In this document: positions 31,705 through 38,243 of the stretch, piece after piece
Position numbering within the stretch: the first letter of the stretch is position 1
Layout of the letters: the number at the start of each line of letters is the position of its first letter
Assembly: GCA_017474515.1 (NCBI GenBank)
Contig: JAFVHN010000096.1
Span: 1 to 40,306 of the forward strand
Reading direction: 5' to 3'
DNA: 40,306 nt
Source: Prevotella sp.
GTDB taxonomy: Bacteria; Bacteroidota; Bacteroidia; Bacteroidales; Bacteroidaceae
Made by a program: the position numbers and the translations under genes
The notes under the pieces: generated by a model
Database searches by the model: none
Seen by the model: the letters and a program-made list of their open reading frames with translations, nothing else
Told to the model about the DNA's origin: nothing

Positions 31705-32638
31705 CTATATCTCCCTGATGCCTATTGATTTCAGGTATTCATACGTTCCGTCGTAGAACTCCGGCAGTCGCGTGGGGTCTTCGGGGAAACCTTCTGGTGT
31801 GAGCCGGCTGTTTCCTTTGGGAATGCAGATGATGATTCCCTGGCGGGCGTGGGTCAGCAGCACGCGATAGGCGTTGGGCATGTACTTCTGGTTCTCCTTG
31901 TTGTTTTCGGGATTCCACTTGTTCTTTCCGTTGAACTTGTAGAAACTCCAAGCGCCGTCGGCATATCGCAGGTCGGCATCCCAGAGCACGCAGGCGAAAT
32001 CGAGCTCCAATCCCTGTACCTGTATGGTTTTCATAGAGTGCACGAGCAGCTTCTATAATAGTTGGAGTGGGGGTGTAGGGGCTGATAATCCAATTTTCTA
32101 TTGTTCCGGAAACAGTTGCCCCGGCATGGGTCAGAATGCTTGCAACCAGCTCTTGAAGATGCTCTGCACCTGAAATAAGAGGATTGTAAATTTGGTCGTC
32201 ATAGACCGACGGCTTGAACTCCGTAGTCGATGAAACGTGTCTGGTGGGAATAAGAATTGGCACTATGACCTTGTCGTGACTGAACCGATGGAAGTTTTTC
32301 AGGTCGAGGGCGTAATCCATTACCTGCTCAACATCGGCCTGGAGGGCATCCTTTTGGTTGACTTTAAATTCAAGGCAAAAGATGATGCCGCGAAGCAGTA
32401 GAACCACATCGATGCGCTTGCCCAAACGCGGTATCTCGTACTCAAAAATAATTTGTGCATCTTCCTCCTTCCAAGGTTGTAGCACATGTTGCAGAATCTC
32501 TATTTCACCCATCCATGCTTCATCGGTGGTGGTAAGTGTCTCGCCGTGATAGTTGTTATGGAGGGCGCCAAGAACCGCCAGGCGCTCCTGCTCCAGAAAC
32601 TCCTTGAAAGTAGCTATGTATAAACATCTGTTCACCAT
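31705..32638 (-). pseudogene. DUF2075-type nuclease/ATPase gene with central deletion and frameshift
   Basis: The first 200 residues from the ATG at 32638 (IATFKEFLEQ, FEYEIPRLGKRIDVVLL, FCLEFKV with an E-x-K pair) match the nuclease-like N-terminal part of DUF2075 helicase proteins. The part up to TPTIIEAARALYEN normally leads into a P-loop ATPase. Here it runs directly, in another frame at about 32040-32050, into the C-terminal end of the same protein (SMKTIQVQGLELDFACVLW, then VLLTHARQGIIICIPKGN). The Walker A and B region, about 300-400 residues by comparison with family length, is missing. The N-terminal frame continues as non-native sequence to 31739. This is a broken gene rather than two genes. 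Confidence 0.82.
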
Positions 32639-32734
32639 ACCGTTCACTTTTCCTTTGTGTCAAAAAGGCTCATCTTGATTATCCAACAAACGGGTTTGCT
32701 TTTGTTCCCTCACGAACAACAGGCTTTTATGAGA

Positions 32735-32764
32735 CAAAGGTAGTGATTTCTTTCCAATTTCAAG
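32735..32764 (-). promoter_or_regulatory. Promoter remaining upstream of the DUF2075 pseudogene
   Basis: On the minus strand TACCTTTG (32742-32735) matches TAnnTTTG, and CTTG (32764-32761) lies 18 bases before it, near the -33 TTTG consensus. It is about 97 bases before the ATG at 32638. The rest of 32639-33000 is AT-rich with no gene seen. Confidence 0.55.
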
Positions 32765-33000
32765 CAGAGCGAAGTAATAAAATAACAAATCGCAGTTCGC
32801 GAAATGCAATTTTTGTTCTCAAATGTATGATTTTGACCAGCTTTGACCCCGATGAACAATTTTTCGGTTTCATTTTCTCCTTGGGATTCCACTCAAATGA
32901 TAACGAGAAGTCATTCATTAGGTTGGAACCAAATGAGAACTTGGCCCCGAAATAGGGTCGAACTCAAACCAATTGTTTTCGCATTGTTTCCGCACAACAA

Positions 33001-33039
33001 AAAATCAGCAACTCGAATTTCTTCTAAGTTGCTGATTTT
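33001..33039 (-). terminator. Intrinsic terminator of the tRNA-Met gene
   Basis: AAAATCAGCAAC at 33001-33012 pairs perfectly with 33028-33039 around a 15-base loop. On the minus strand the stem is followed by a run of T (GATTTTTTGTTG). It lies 5 bases beyond the 3' end of the tRNA fragment at 33045, so it is the terminator of the original leftward tRNA gene. Confidence 0.8.
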
Positions 33040-33044
33040 CAATG

Positions 33045-33089
33045 TGGACCAGCCAGGGCTTGAACCTGGGACCTCCAGATTATGAGTCT
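33045..33089 (-). other. 3' half of tRNA-Met(CAU): attachment site (attL) of the integrated element
   Basis: The minus strand reads GACTCATAATCTGGAGGTCCC, then the T-arm CCAGG-TTCAAGC-CCTGG, then the acceptor half CTGGTCC and discriminator A. The anticodon loop CTCATAA gives CAU. Everything 5' of the anticodon stem is absent: past 33089 the sequence turns into AT-rich element DNA with no D-arm. This is the usual product of tyrosine-recombinase integration into a tRNA 3' half. The intact tRNA should be rebuilt at the far end of the element. The integrase gene starts 175 bases away. Confidence 0.85.
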
Positions 33090-33154
33090 TTTCCATGGTG
33101 ATTTTATGAAATTTCAAAAAATTCTAAATATCGGTAAATAAATAAGTTACAAAT

Positions 33155-33185
33155 TTTGTGGTTTGCAGAAAATGTAGTAAATTTG
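33155..33185 (+). promoter_or_regulatory. Consensus promoter of the integrase gene
   Basis: TTTG at 33155-33158, a 19-base spacer and TAAATTTG at 33178-33185 match the Bacteroidetes TTTG-N19-TAnnTTTG promoter exactly. The expected start of transcription is near 33192, about 70 bases before the ATG. Confidence 0.75.
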
Positions 33186-33263
33186 CACCGAATTTAGAGG
33201 TCTATGTTCACCTCATGTTCACCAAAATATAGTTGGAAACATTGATAAATAAAGGGTTTAGCT

Positions 33264-34748
33264 ATGCCAAAGAAGAAATTCATGTTCACCGAATCGGCTG
33301 ATTTAGCCAATTTCAACTACAAGGGAATCTATGTGTCCCTTACTATTGATATACGCAAGTGGGCCGTTACAAAGAGAGATGAAGCTGGCCATCCGTTGGA
33401 GCACGACCAACTTCAGGAGTTGCCAATTGTTCTAAGAATAACCAAGGATTCCAAGCGTCTTTATTTGCCAATAGGTGAAAAATGCAAATGGAATGATTGG
33501 TTGGAAATGTGCAAGCACGAGCAAAGTACAAGAGTGAGAAGTGATTCCGAGAAACGCGCACAACTAAAGAAGCATATCACCAATCTGAAGCCAATAGTGT
33601 ATGAGATGGCCGATGCTGGTACTTTTTCCCTTGCCCGGATCAAAGATAGGTACAATGGAATTTCAAATGACGATGTCACCATATACACTATTTGGGACGA
33701 GTATATTCAAGAGAAGAAGAATGAAGGAGAATTTGGGACGGCTGGTGTGGGCAAAGACACTCGGAATCGTTTTATTAGAGACAATGGTAGAGAGGTTAAG
33801 TTTTCTGAGATAAACTTTGATTTCGTACAAGATTGGGTGAGAAAGATGCAGAAGGCCAAATTGAGCACAACATATATCGGTATTAATCTACGCACTTTTC
33901 GTACTATGGTAAATAGAGCCATCAGAAAAGGTTATGTTAAAGGTAATACGGAGGAAATGTTCAAGGACTCTGGCTATAACCAAATGGAAAGCCGGAAGGA
34001 TTGCTTTATGGCGGTGACAGTCTTTCAGCAGCTATATGAGTTTTGGGAGAAGGGTGAAGCAAAAGATGAGAATGGTAAGGAACTCTTTATTCCAAGGGAT
34101 AAAAATGCGCTATTCCGCGACCTTGGCCTGTTTCTTTTTATGTATTTTGCCAATGGGCAGAATCTGGCGGACACACTTCGTTTGGAATATGATAACTGGT
34201 ATTTTTCTTCACAAGGAAAACAACTGAGATTCCAAAGGCATAAGACAAAAGGTCGTACTAAAGGTGGCAGTGAAGTCATCTTCCCTGTTACGCCAGAGAT
34301 ACAGAAGATTCTTGACAGGTATGGCAACAAACCAAAACTGGGTGAACGCGTTTTCCCCATTTTGGACAAGTCTAAAACTCCAGAACAAGAGTTGTGGGTG
34401 ATACAACGCTACAATAAATACATTCGCAAACATATGAAGAAAGTAGCCGCGCTATTGAAATTAGAGCAGACACCCACCTCAACTTGGGCGCGTCATAGTT
34501 TCGCAACAAATCTGAACAATTCTGGATGCGTTCCACGGGAATATATACAAAGTAGTATGGCACATAGCTCCAACAATGATATTACGTCAAAATATATTGG
34601 CTCATATCCGCTACCCAAGATGCAGGAGTATAATTCATATTTGCTAAAAATCCCACAAACCGTTAATAGCACGGAAGATTTGCTCAATATACTTAAAGCT
34701 ATGAGCGAGGAGGAGCGTGCGGCACTGATGGAAGAGGCTTCTAAATAG
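33264..34748 (+). CDS. Tyrosine recombinase (integrase)
   Basis: A 494-residue protein. The N-terminal arm region (1-120) is followed by a SAM-like core-binding domain (about 135-225: IWDEYIQEKKNEG, FSEINFDFVQDWVRKM). The catalytic domain follows, with the conserved Lys in RFQRHKTKGR. TSTWARHSFATNL supplies Arg410 and His411, MAHSS a His near 434, and SKYIGSYP the nucleophilic Tyr near 443. The first catalytic Arg region is GQNLADTLRL; lack of the classical G-x-R there is common in Bacteroidetes integrases. It would integrate and, with the downstream HTH protein, excise the element at the tRNA-Met site. Consensus promoter upstream; a small hairpin follows the stop. Confidence 0.93.
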   Translation: MPKKKFMFTESADLANFNYKGIYVSLTIDIRKWAVTKRDEAGHPLEHDQLQELPIVLRITKDSKRLYLPIGEKCKWNDWLEMCKHEQSTRVRSDSEKRAQLKKHITNLKPIVYEMADAGTFSLARIKDRYNGISNDDVTIYTIWDEYIQEKKNEGEFGTAGVGKDTRNRFIRDNGREVKFSEINFDFVQDWVRKMQKAKLSTTYIGINLRTFRTMVNRAIRKGYVKGNTEEMFKDSGYNQMESRKDCFMAVTVFQQLYEFWEKGEAKDENGKELFIPRDKNALFRDLGLFLFMYFANGQNLADTLRLEYDNWYFSSQGKQLRFQRHKTKGRTKGGSEVIFPVTPEIQKILDRYGNKPKLGERVFPILDKSKTPEQELWVIQRYNKYIRKHMKKVAALLKLEQTPTSTWARHSFATNLNNSGCVPREYIQSSMAHSSNNDITSKYIGSYPLPKMQEYNSYLLKIPQTVNSTEDLLNILKAMSEEERAALMEEASK

Positions 34749-34760
34749 GTTATAACTCGG

Positions 34761-34789
34761 CGCAATCTGGCAAAAAAGTCGAGATTGCG
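34761..34789. terminator. Stem-loop after the integrase gene
   Basis: CGCAATCT at 34761-34768 pairs perfectly with AGATTGCG at 34782-34789 around a 13-base loop, 12 bases after the integrase stop. No T-run follows on the plus strand, so termination is uncertain. Confidence 0.4.
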
Positions 34790-34810
34790 TCAACTTATAA
34801 AGCGTGGAAC

Positions 34811-34920
34811 GGAACAAGTGGACATATTTGTGATGTTAAAAATGGAATAAGTGGGTATGCTTGCGGTGGCAAAATCGGAATAAGTTGGCAAAATTATTGC
34901 TAAAACTACGGAATAAGTGG
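34811..34920 (+). repeat. Four 11-bp direct repeats with an exact 33-bp period (operator-like array)
   Basis: GGAACAAGTGG at 34811, GGAATAAGTGG at 34844, GGAATAAGTTGG at 34877 and GGAATAAGTGG at 34910 start exactly 33 bases apart. The 21-22 base sequences between them share no obvious similarity. A 33-bp period is about three helical turns, so proteins bound to the repeats would face the same side of the DNA. The last copy ends 7 bases before the -33 box of the next promoter. The layout suggests cooperative binding of a regulator, perhaps one of the downstream proteins. Confidence 0.9.
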
Positions 34921-34927
34921 ATTTTTC

Positions 34928-34958
34928 TTTGCTGAATAAAGATTTTATTGTAATTTTG
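34928..34958 (+). promoter_or_regulatory. Consensus promoter of the ATPase operon
   Basis: TTTG at 34928-34931, a 19-base spacer and TAATTTTG at 34951-34958 match TTTG-N19-TAnnTTTG. Transcription should begin near 34965, a few bases before the ATG at 34983. The upstream in-frame ATG at 34917 precedes the promoter and so cannot be used. Confidence 0.8.
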
Positions 34959-34982
34959 CAGCGGAATTTTAATGACATTGTT

Positions 34983-36350
34983 ATGCTTGAACGTAAATTC
35001 ACTTCATTCCTGGAAAGTTTCCTTTTGGAAGAGCCAAATAAGATTCTGCTCGTTAACGGTGCACGACAGATAGGTAAGTCTTACCTTATCCGTTATGTTG
35101 GTCAGAAGTTGTTTCGACATTTTGTTGAAATCAACCTCAAAGAAGACATCGAAGGCGATAAGGTTTTCGCTGATGTTCATACAACCACCGACCTCTATAT
35201 GCGGTTGAGCAACTTCTATTCCTCCCCCTTGGGCGACAAAACCGATACGCTGGTTTTTTTGGATGAGATACAAAGCTATCCTCACTTGATGACGATGCTG
35301 AAGTTCCTCAACGGGGAATCGCGCTATCGTTTTATAGCAAGTGGTTCCCAGTTAGGTGTTGCTTTGTCGGAAACACCTTCTGTGCCCCTTGGAAGTGTGA
35401 CTATTGAGCAGATGTATCCTCTTGACTTTGAGGAGTTCCTTTGGGCCACAGGTGTCGGCAAGGAATGGATAGAGAACATACGGGAACACTTCAGTCATGA
35501 AGAGCCCTTGGATGAGAGTACACATAACATTCTGTTGAAGCGTTTCCAATATTATCTGCTTGTAGGTGGGTTACCTGAAGCCATCAACAATTATCTGGCT
35601 GATCGGAATATGGTTCGCGTCAGGCAGACACATAGGGACATACACAATCTCTATCGCATTGACGCTTCACAATATGATGAGGAACATAAACTTAAGATTC
35701 GCAAGATTTACGACCTTATCCCCAGCATCTTGGAAAACAAGAAGAAGCGCGTTGTATATAAAAATATAGAAAACAAGAAAGGAAAAACTTTCTCCGATTA
35801 TGCAGATGAGTTTGAATATCTAACCAACTCTGGCGTTGCTTTGGAAGTGTCTGCTATCAGCAATCCTCGTTTTCCTCTTGCTGAGTCTGATCAAAAGAAG
35901 CTGGTTAAACTCTATCTCAATGACGTGGGACTGTTGACGAATCTTCTGTATGGATTGAATGTGAATGCTGTTCTGCAAGACATCAAGAGCATCAATCTTG
36001 GTACAGTGTATGAGTCTGTGGTTGCTCAGGAACTTGCTGCACATGGCTTCAAATTGCATTATTATGATAACAAGAAAAAGGGTGAAGTGGATTTTCTTGT
36101 AGATGACCACGATAATTTGACGGTGCTTCCCTTAGAGATAAAATCAGGAAAGGACTATACTGATCATAGTGCGCTTACCAAATTCCTAGAAACGCCCGAT
36201 TACGGTATAAATCATGCAATCGTCTTTTCTAATGAACGGGAGATTTTCAGAAAGAAAGGTGTCACTTACCTTCCTATATATTATATTATGTTTCTCCATA
36301 ACGAGCATCGCGAAGAACCTGTAATACTACCCGAATTGGAAGCCATCTAA
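34983..36350 (+). CDS. AAA+ ATPase with DUF4143 (AAA_14 family)
   Basis: 455 residues from the ATG at 34983, chosen because the longer frame starts before the promoter. Walker A is NGARQIGKSYL (about 26-36) and Walker B is VFLDEIQSYP (about 88-97), with the sensor-like FIASGSQLG near 120. The middle carries the MYPLDFEEFLWA motif usual in this family. The C-terminal DUF4143 region ends in a GEVDFLVDD...LPLEIKSG segment (about 365-395) that fits a PD-(D/E)xK nuclease-like fold. These ATPases are widespread in bacteria and archaea, often in mobile or defence contexts, and their activity is mostly unknown. The next gene begins 14 bases after the stop, forming a two-gene operon. The periodic repeats upstream suggest tight control. 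Confidence 0.88.
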   Translation: MLERKFTSFLESFLLEEPNKILLVNGARQIGKSYLIRYVGQKLFRHFVEINLKEDIEGDKVFADVHTTTDLYMRLSNFYSSPLGDKTDTLVFLDEIQSYPHLMTMLKFLNGESRYRFIASGSQLGVALSETPSVPLGSVTIEQMYPLDFEEFLWATGVGKEWIENIREHFSHEEPLDESTHNILLKRFQYYLLVGGLPEAINNYLADRNMVRVRQTHRDIHNLYRIDASQYDEEHKLKIRKIYDLIPSILENKKKRVVYKNIENKKGKTFSDYADEFEYLTNSGVALEVSAISNPRFPLAESDQKKLVKLYLNDVGLLTNLLYGLNVNAVLQDIKSINLGTVYESVVAQELAAHGFKLHYYDNKKKGEVDFLVDDHDNLTVLPLEIKSGKDYTDHSALTKFLETPDYGINHAIVFSNEREIFRKKGVTYLPIYYIMFLHNEHREEPVILPELEAI

Positions 36351-36364
36351 TATATTGCGGATTC

Positions 36365-37753
36365 ATGGAAGAGAAGATGCTATTAGAGTGGAAAGAAGCC
36401 CACGCAGAAGTCTATGCCAAGTTCAAGGAGGATTTGGAAGGACAGTTGCAGAAACCATACCATCAGAATATCTTAGACCTTGGCGATGGCAATGCAGAAT
36501 CGCTGCAATCAGTCATTGTCAATCTTGCTGCCATGTCGTCGAAGGATGGCTTTGATATAGACAAGTTGTACGCGAAGGCTGTCGAGTCTGGTGATGCTTC
36601 TGTATATTGCTTGTGCTATTATTTTCTATTTGACAATGGTGAAGGCCGATTGGCTGATGCCATAGCGGATAAAGTCGAGAAGCCAGACGCACAGGAAATC
36701 TTCGAAGCCATCCAAGATTACAAGCGGTTCTACAAGCAGAACCGTAAACAGGAGGTAGCCGAGATAACGACAGATGAGCTGAACATTCTAACTCTTCGGC
36801 GTTGGCACTATGACCATCCAGAAGAATATAAGGAGTTTACGAATACGTTCCAAAAAGCCTACGATGGCGACATGACTTTCATCCAGACCAACTTCTTCTT
36901 CCTGATGGAGATGTTTTCAACCAAGGGCGTGAAAGGCATGATGAAAATCGTGGCTTCTCTGTTCCCTGGCAATAAGCACTACCAACAAAGTCTGATGGGG
37001 AGCGATGAGAACCCTTTGAAAGGTCGTTTGTCTGAAATGCTCGACTCTTCCCTCAACAATAAAGCTATCCGTGAGCGACTGCTTCACAAGAATCCTTATC
37101 TGTTTAGCCTTTACTATTGGATAATTTTCGACAACGGTTTCCTTCATGCTGCCGACCTCATATCCCAGACTTTCTTGAAACCCGAAAGCCCTTATTGGGA
37201 AAAACTTATCGGTAGGCGATGTGTGGAAGCCCTCATCGGTGCAAGTATTGACAAGGCCCGCTATTCAAAGGCACAGTGGAAGGAAGTAACCCAAAAACTG
37301 AAGAAAGGAGAGGCCAGGCAGGTCATAGATGTCGCCCTGTTAGAAGTGCAAGGGCGCAGAGGAAGGAAGAGCACCTATGTTCTCCTGGAAGAGATGCTGT
37401 CTACGGAACATGTCTCAATCTTGACGGATGAAATTCAAAAGTTATTGCAGGATTGGAAACAACTCGAAGATACAGACTCCATCCTGGCATACATCTTCGC
37501 AGCCTTGGTCAAAGGCAACTTGCTCTGCGGTGAGTACAACTACCGCACCTTCCATGCTGCCGTTCAGGAGAAATTCCCCGATTTCCATATCAACAAGGGC
37601 TATGACTGGGCAGAGGCTCTTTGCAATGCTGTTCTGTCTGATGATCTGAATTACAACATCAACATTTCTGAGGACCAAGTTAAACGAGGGCGTAGGTATG
37701 CTACCGACATAAAACTTCGATTGCTTTCATTGGTCAATCCCAATTTCGTATAA
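36365..37753 (+). CDS. Unknown, mostly helical 462-residue protein partnered with the ATPase
   Basis: No domain is recognised with certainty. The protein is soluble, charged and predicted by eye to be almost entirely alpha-helical, with repeated helix pairs suggesting a TPR/HEAT-like or scaffold architecture (GDASVYCLCYYFLFDNGEG, then YLFSLYYWIIFDNGFLHAA, which resemble each other). A hydrophobic FFFLMEMFSTKG stretch is near 180. No signal peptide, membrane segment or nuclease motif is seen. It starts 14 bases after the ATPase stop and is followed by an intrinsic terminator, so the pair is a closed operon. The context, cargo between integrase and excisionase of an integrative element, points to a defence, toxin or stability role, but this is inference. 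It may belong to a Bacteroidales DUF family that I cannot name with confidence. Confidence 0.75.
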   Translation: MEEKMLLEWKEAHAEVYAKFKEDLEGQLQKPYHQNILDLGDGNAESLQSVIVNLAAMSSKDGFDIDKLYAKAVESGDASVYCLCYYFLFDNGEGRLADAIADKVEKPDAQEIFEAIQDYKRFYKQNRKQEVAEITTDELNILTLRRWHYDHPEEYKEFTNTFQKAYDGDMTFIQTNFFFLMEMFSTKGVKGMMKIVASLFPGNKHYQQSLMGSDENPLKGRLSEMLDSSLNNKAIRERLLHKNPYLFSLYYWIIFDNGFLHAADLISQTFLKPESPYWEKLIGRRCVEALIGASIDKARYSKAQWKEVTQKLKKGEARQVIDVALLEVQGRRGRKSTYVLLEEMLSTEHVSILTDEIQKLLQDWKQLEDTDSILAYIFAALVKGNLLCGEYNYRTFHAAVQEKFPDFHINKGYDWAEALCNAVLSDDLNYNINISEDQVKRGRRYATDIKLRLLSLVNPNFV

Positions 37754-37761
37754 ACTTTTAG

Positions 37762-37787
37762 AGATGTCCTGTTAGGGGCATCTTTTT
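37762..37787 (+). terminator. Intrinsic terminator of the ATPase operon
   Basis: AGATGTCC at 37762-37769 pairs with GGGCATCT at 37776-37783 (one G-U pair) and is followed by TTTTT. It begins 8 bases after the stop of the 462-residue gene. Confidence 0.8.
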
Positions 37788-37793
37788 CGTTGT

Positions 37794-37872
37794 AATCGGG
37801 GCCCGTTTGTTAAAAACAAGTCCCGATTTGTTAATTATACCTCGGCAGAAATCGTGCTGATTTTTGCCGAGG
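37794..37872. repeat. Two hairpins before the excisionase-like gene
   Basis: AATCGGG (37794-37800) pairs with CCCGATT (37822-37828), with inner TTTGTT/AACAA pairing. CCTCGGCAGAAATC (37840-37853) pairs along 14 bases (one G-U) with 37859-37872 around a 5-base loop, GTGCT. The second stem ends 21 bases before the -7 box of the next gene, a plausible operator position. Neither has a following T-run. Confidence 0.65.
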
Positions 37873-37893
37873 AAAGACCCCATGACATTACGA

Positions 37894-37901
37894 TACCTTT
37901 G
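37894..37901 (+). promoter_or_regulatory. -7 promoter box of the HTH/DUF3987 genes
   Basis: TACCTTTG matches TAnnTTTG and lies 27 bases before the ATG at 37929. No TTTG is present at the standard -33 spacing, so an activator may be needed. Confidence 0.55.
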
Positions 37902-37928
37902 CGGCATGAAACTATTAAACGCGAAGAT

Positions 37929-38243
37929 ATGACTGGAAATTTCGTAATGCTTCAGATGGATGACCTCAGGCAGGTTGTCACTGAGATTGTAGAAGAGGTC
38001 TGCGCAAAGCGCGGCTTTTATGAGAAACCTTCCGAAGAAGAAGGCGAGTGGTTAACCCGCGAAGAGGTGTGCGACATGCTGCGCATCACCTACACGACGC
38101 TATGGCGAAAGGAGAACGAAGGTGTCATCAAGAAACACAAGATGGGCCGACGCAACCTCTATTCCAAGAAAGAGGTGATGGACATTTTCTCTTCCGCTAT
38201 AGAAGGTGGTGATAACAAATGTAAGGAGGAGTGCCATGGATGA
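37929..38243 (+). CDS. Excisionase-type helix-turn-helix DNA-binding protein
   Basis: 104 residues from the ATG at 37929 (MTGNFVMLQMDDLRQVV); the frame runs back to 37854, but that part lies upstream of the -7 box. The C-terminal half is a winged HTH of the MerR/excisionase class: WLTREEVCDMLRITYTTLWRKENEGVI, then KMGRRNLYSKKEVMDIF. Proteins like this sit between integrase and replication genes in many Bacteroidales elements and serve as excision factors or regulators. The gene overlaps the next one by 8 bases. Confidence 0.85.
   Translation: MTGNFVMLQMDDLRQVVTEIVEEVCAKRGFYEKPSEEEGEWLTREEVCDMLRITYTTLWRKENEGVIKKHKMGRRNLYSKKEVMDIFSSAIEGGDNKCKEECHG
38223..38229 (+). promoter_or_regulatory. Strong Shine-Dalgarno sequence
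   Basis: AAGGAGG lies 6 bases before the ATG at 38236 and fixes the start of the DUF3987 gene against the earlier frame opening at 38206. Such strong sites are unusual in Bacteroidetes and here lie inside the end of the preceding gene. Confidence 0.75.

Noticed and set aside
32707-33117. Several 60-80 codon frames between the DUF2075 pseudogene and the integrase
   Set aside because: They overlap the promoter, tRNA fragment and terminator and show no domain or coding signature.
33045-33140. Complete tRNA gene at the element boundary
   Set aside because: No D-arm or acceptor 5' strand follows beyond the anticodon stem; only the 3' half is present.
34811-34920. Possible small CRISPR array (33-bp period)
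   Set aside because: The repeated part is only 11 bases with unlike 21-22 base gaps, only four copies exist, no cas genes are near, and the last copy abuts a consensus promoter.
34917-34982. Earlier in-frame start for the DUF4143 ATPase
   Set aside because: It lies upstream of and within the TTTG-N19-TAATTTTG promoter; the ATG at 34983 is downstream and matches the family N-terminus.
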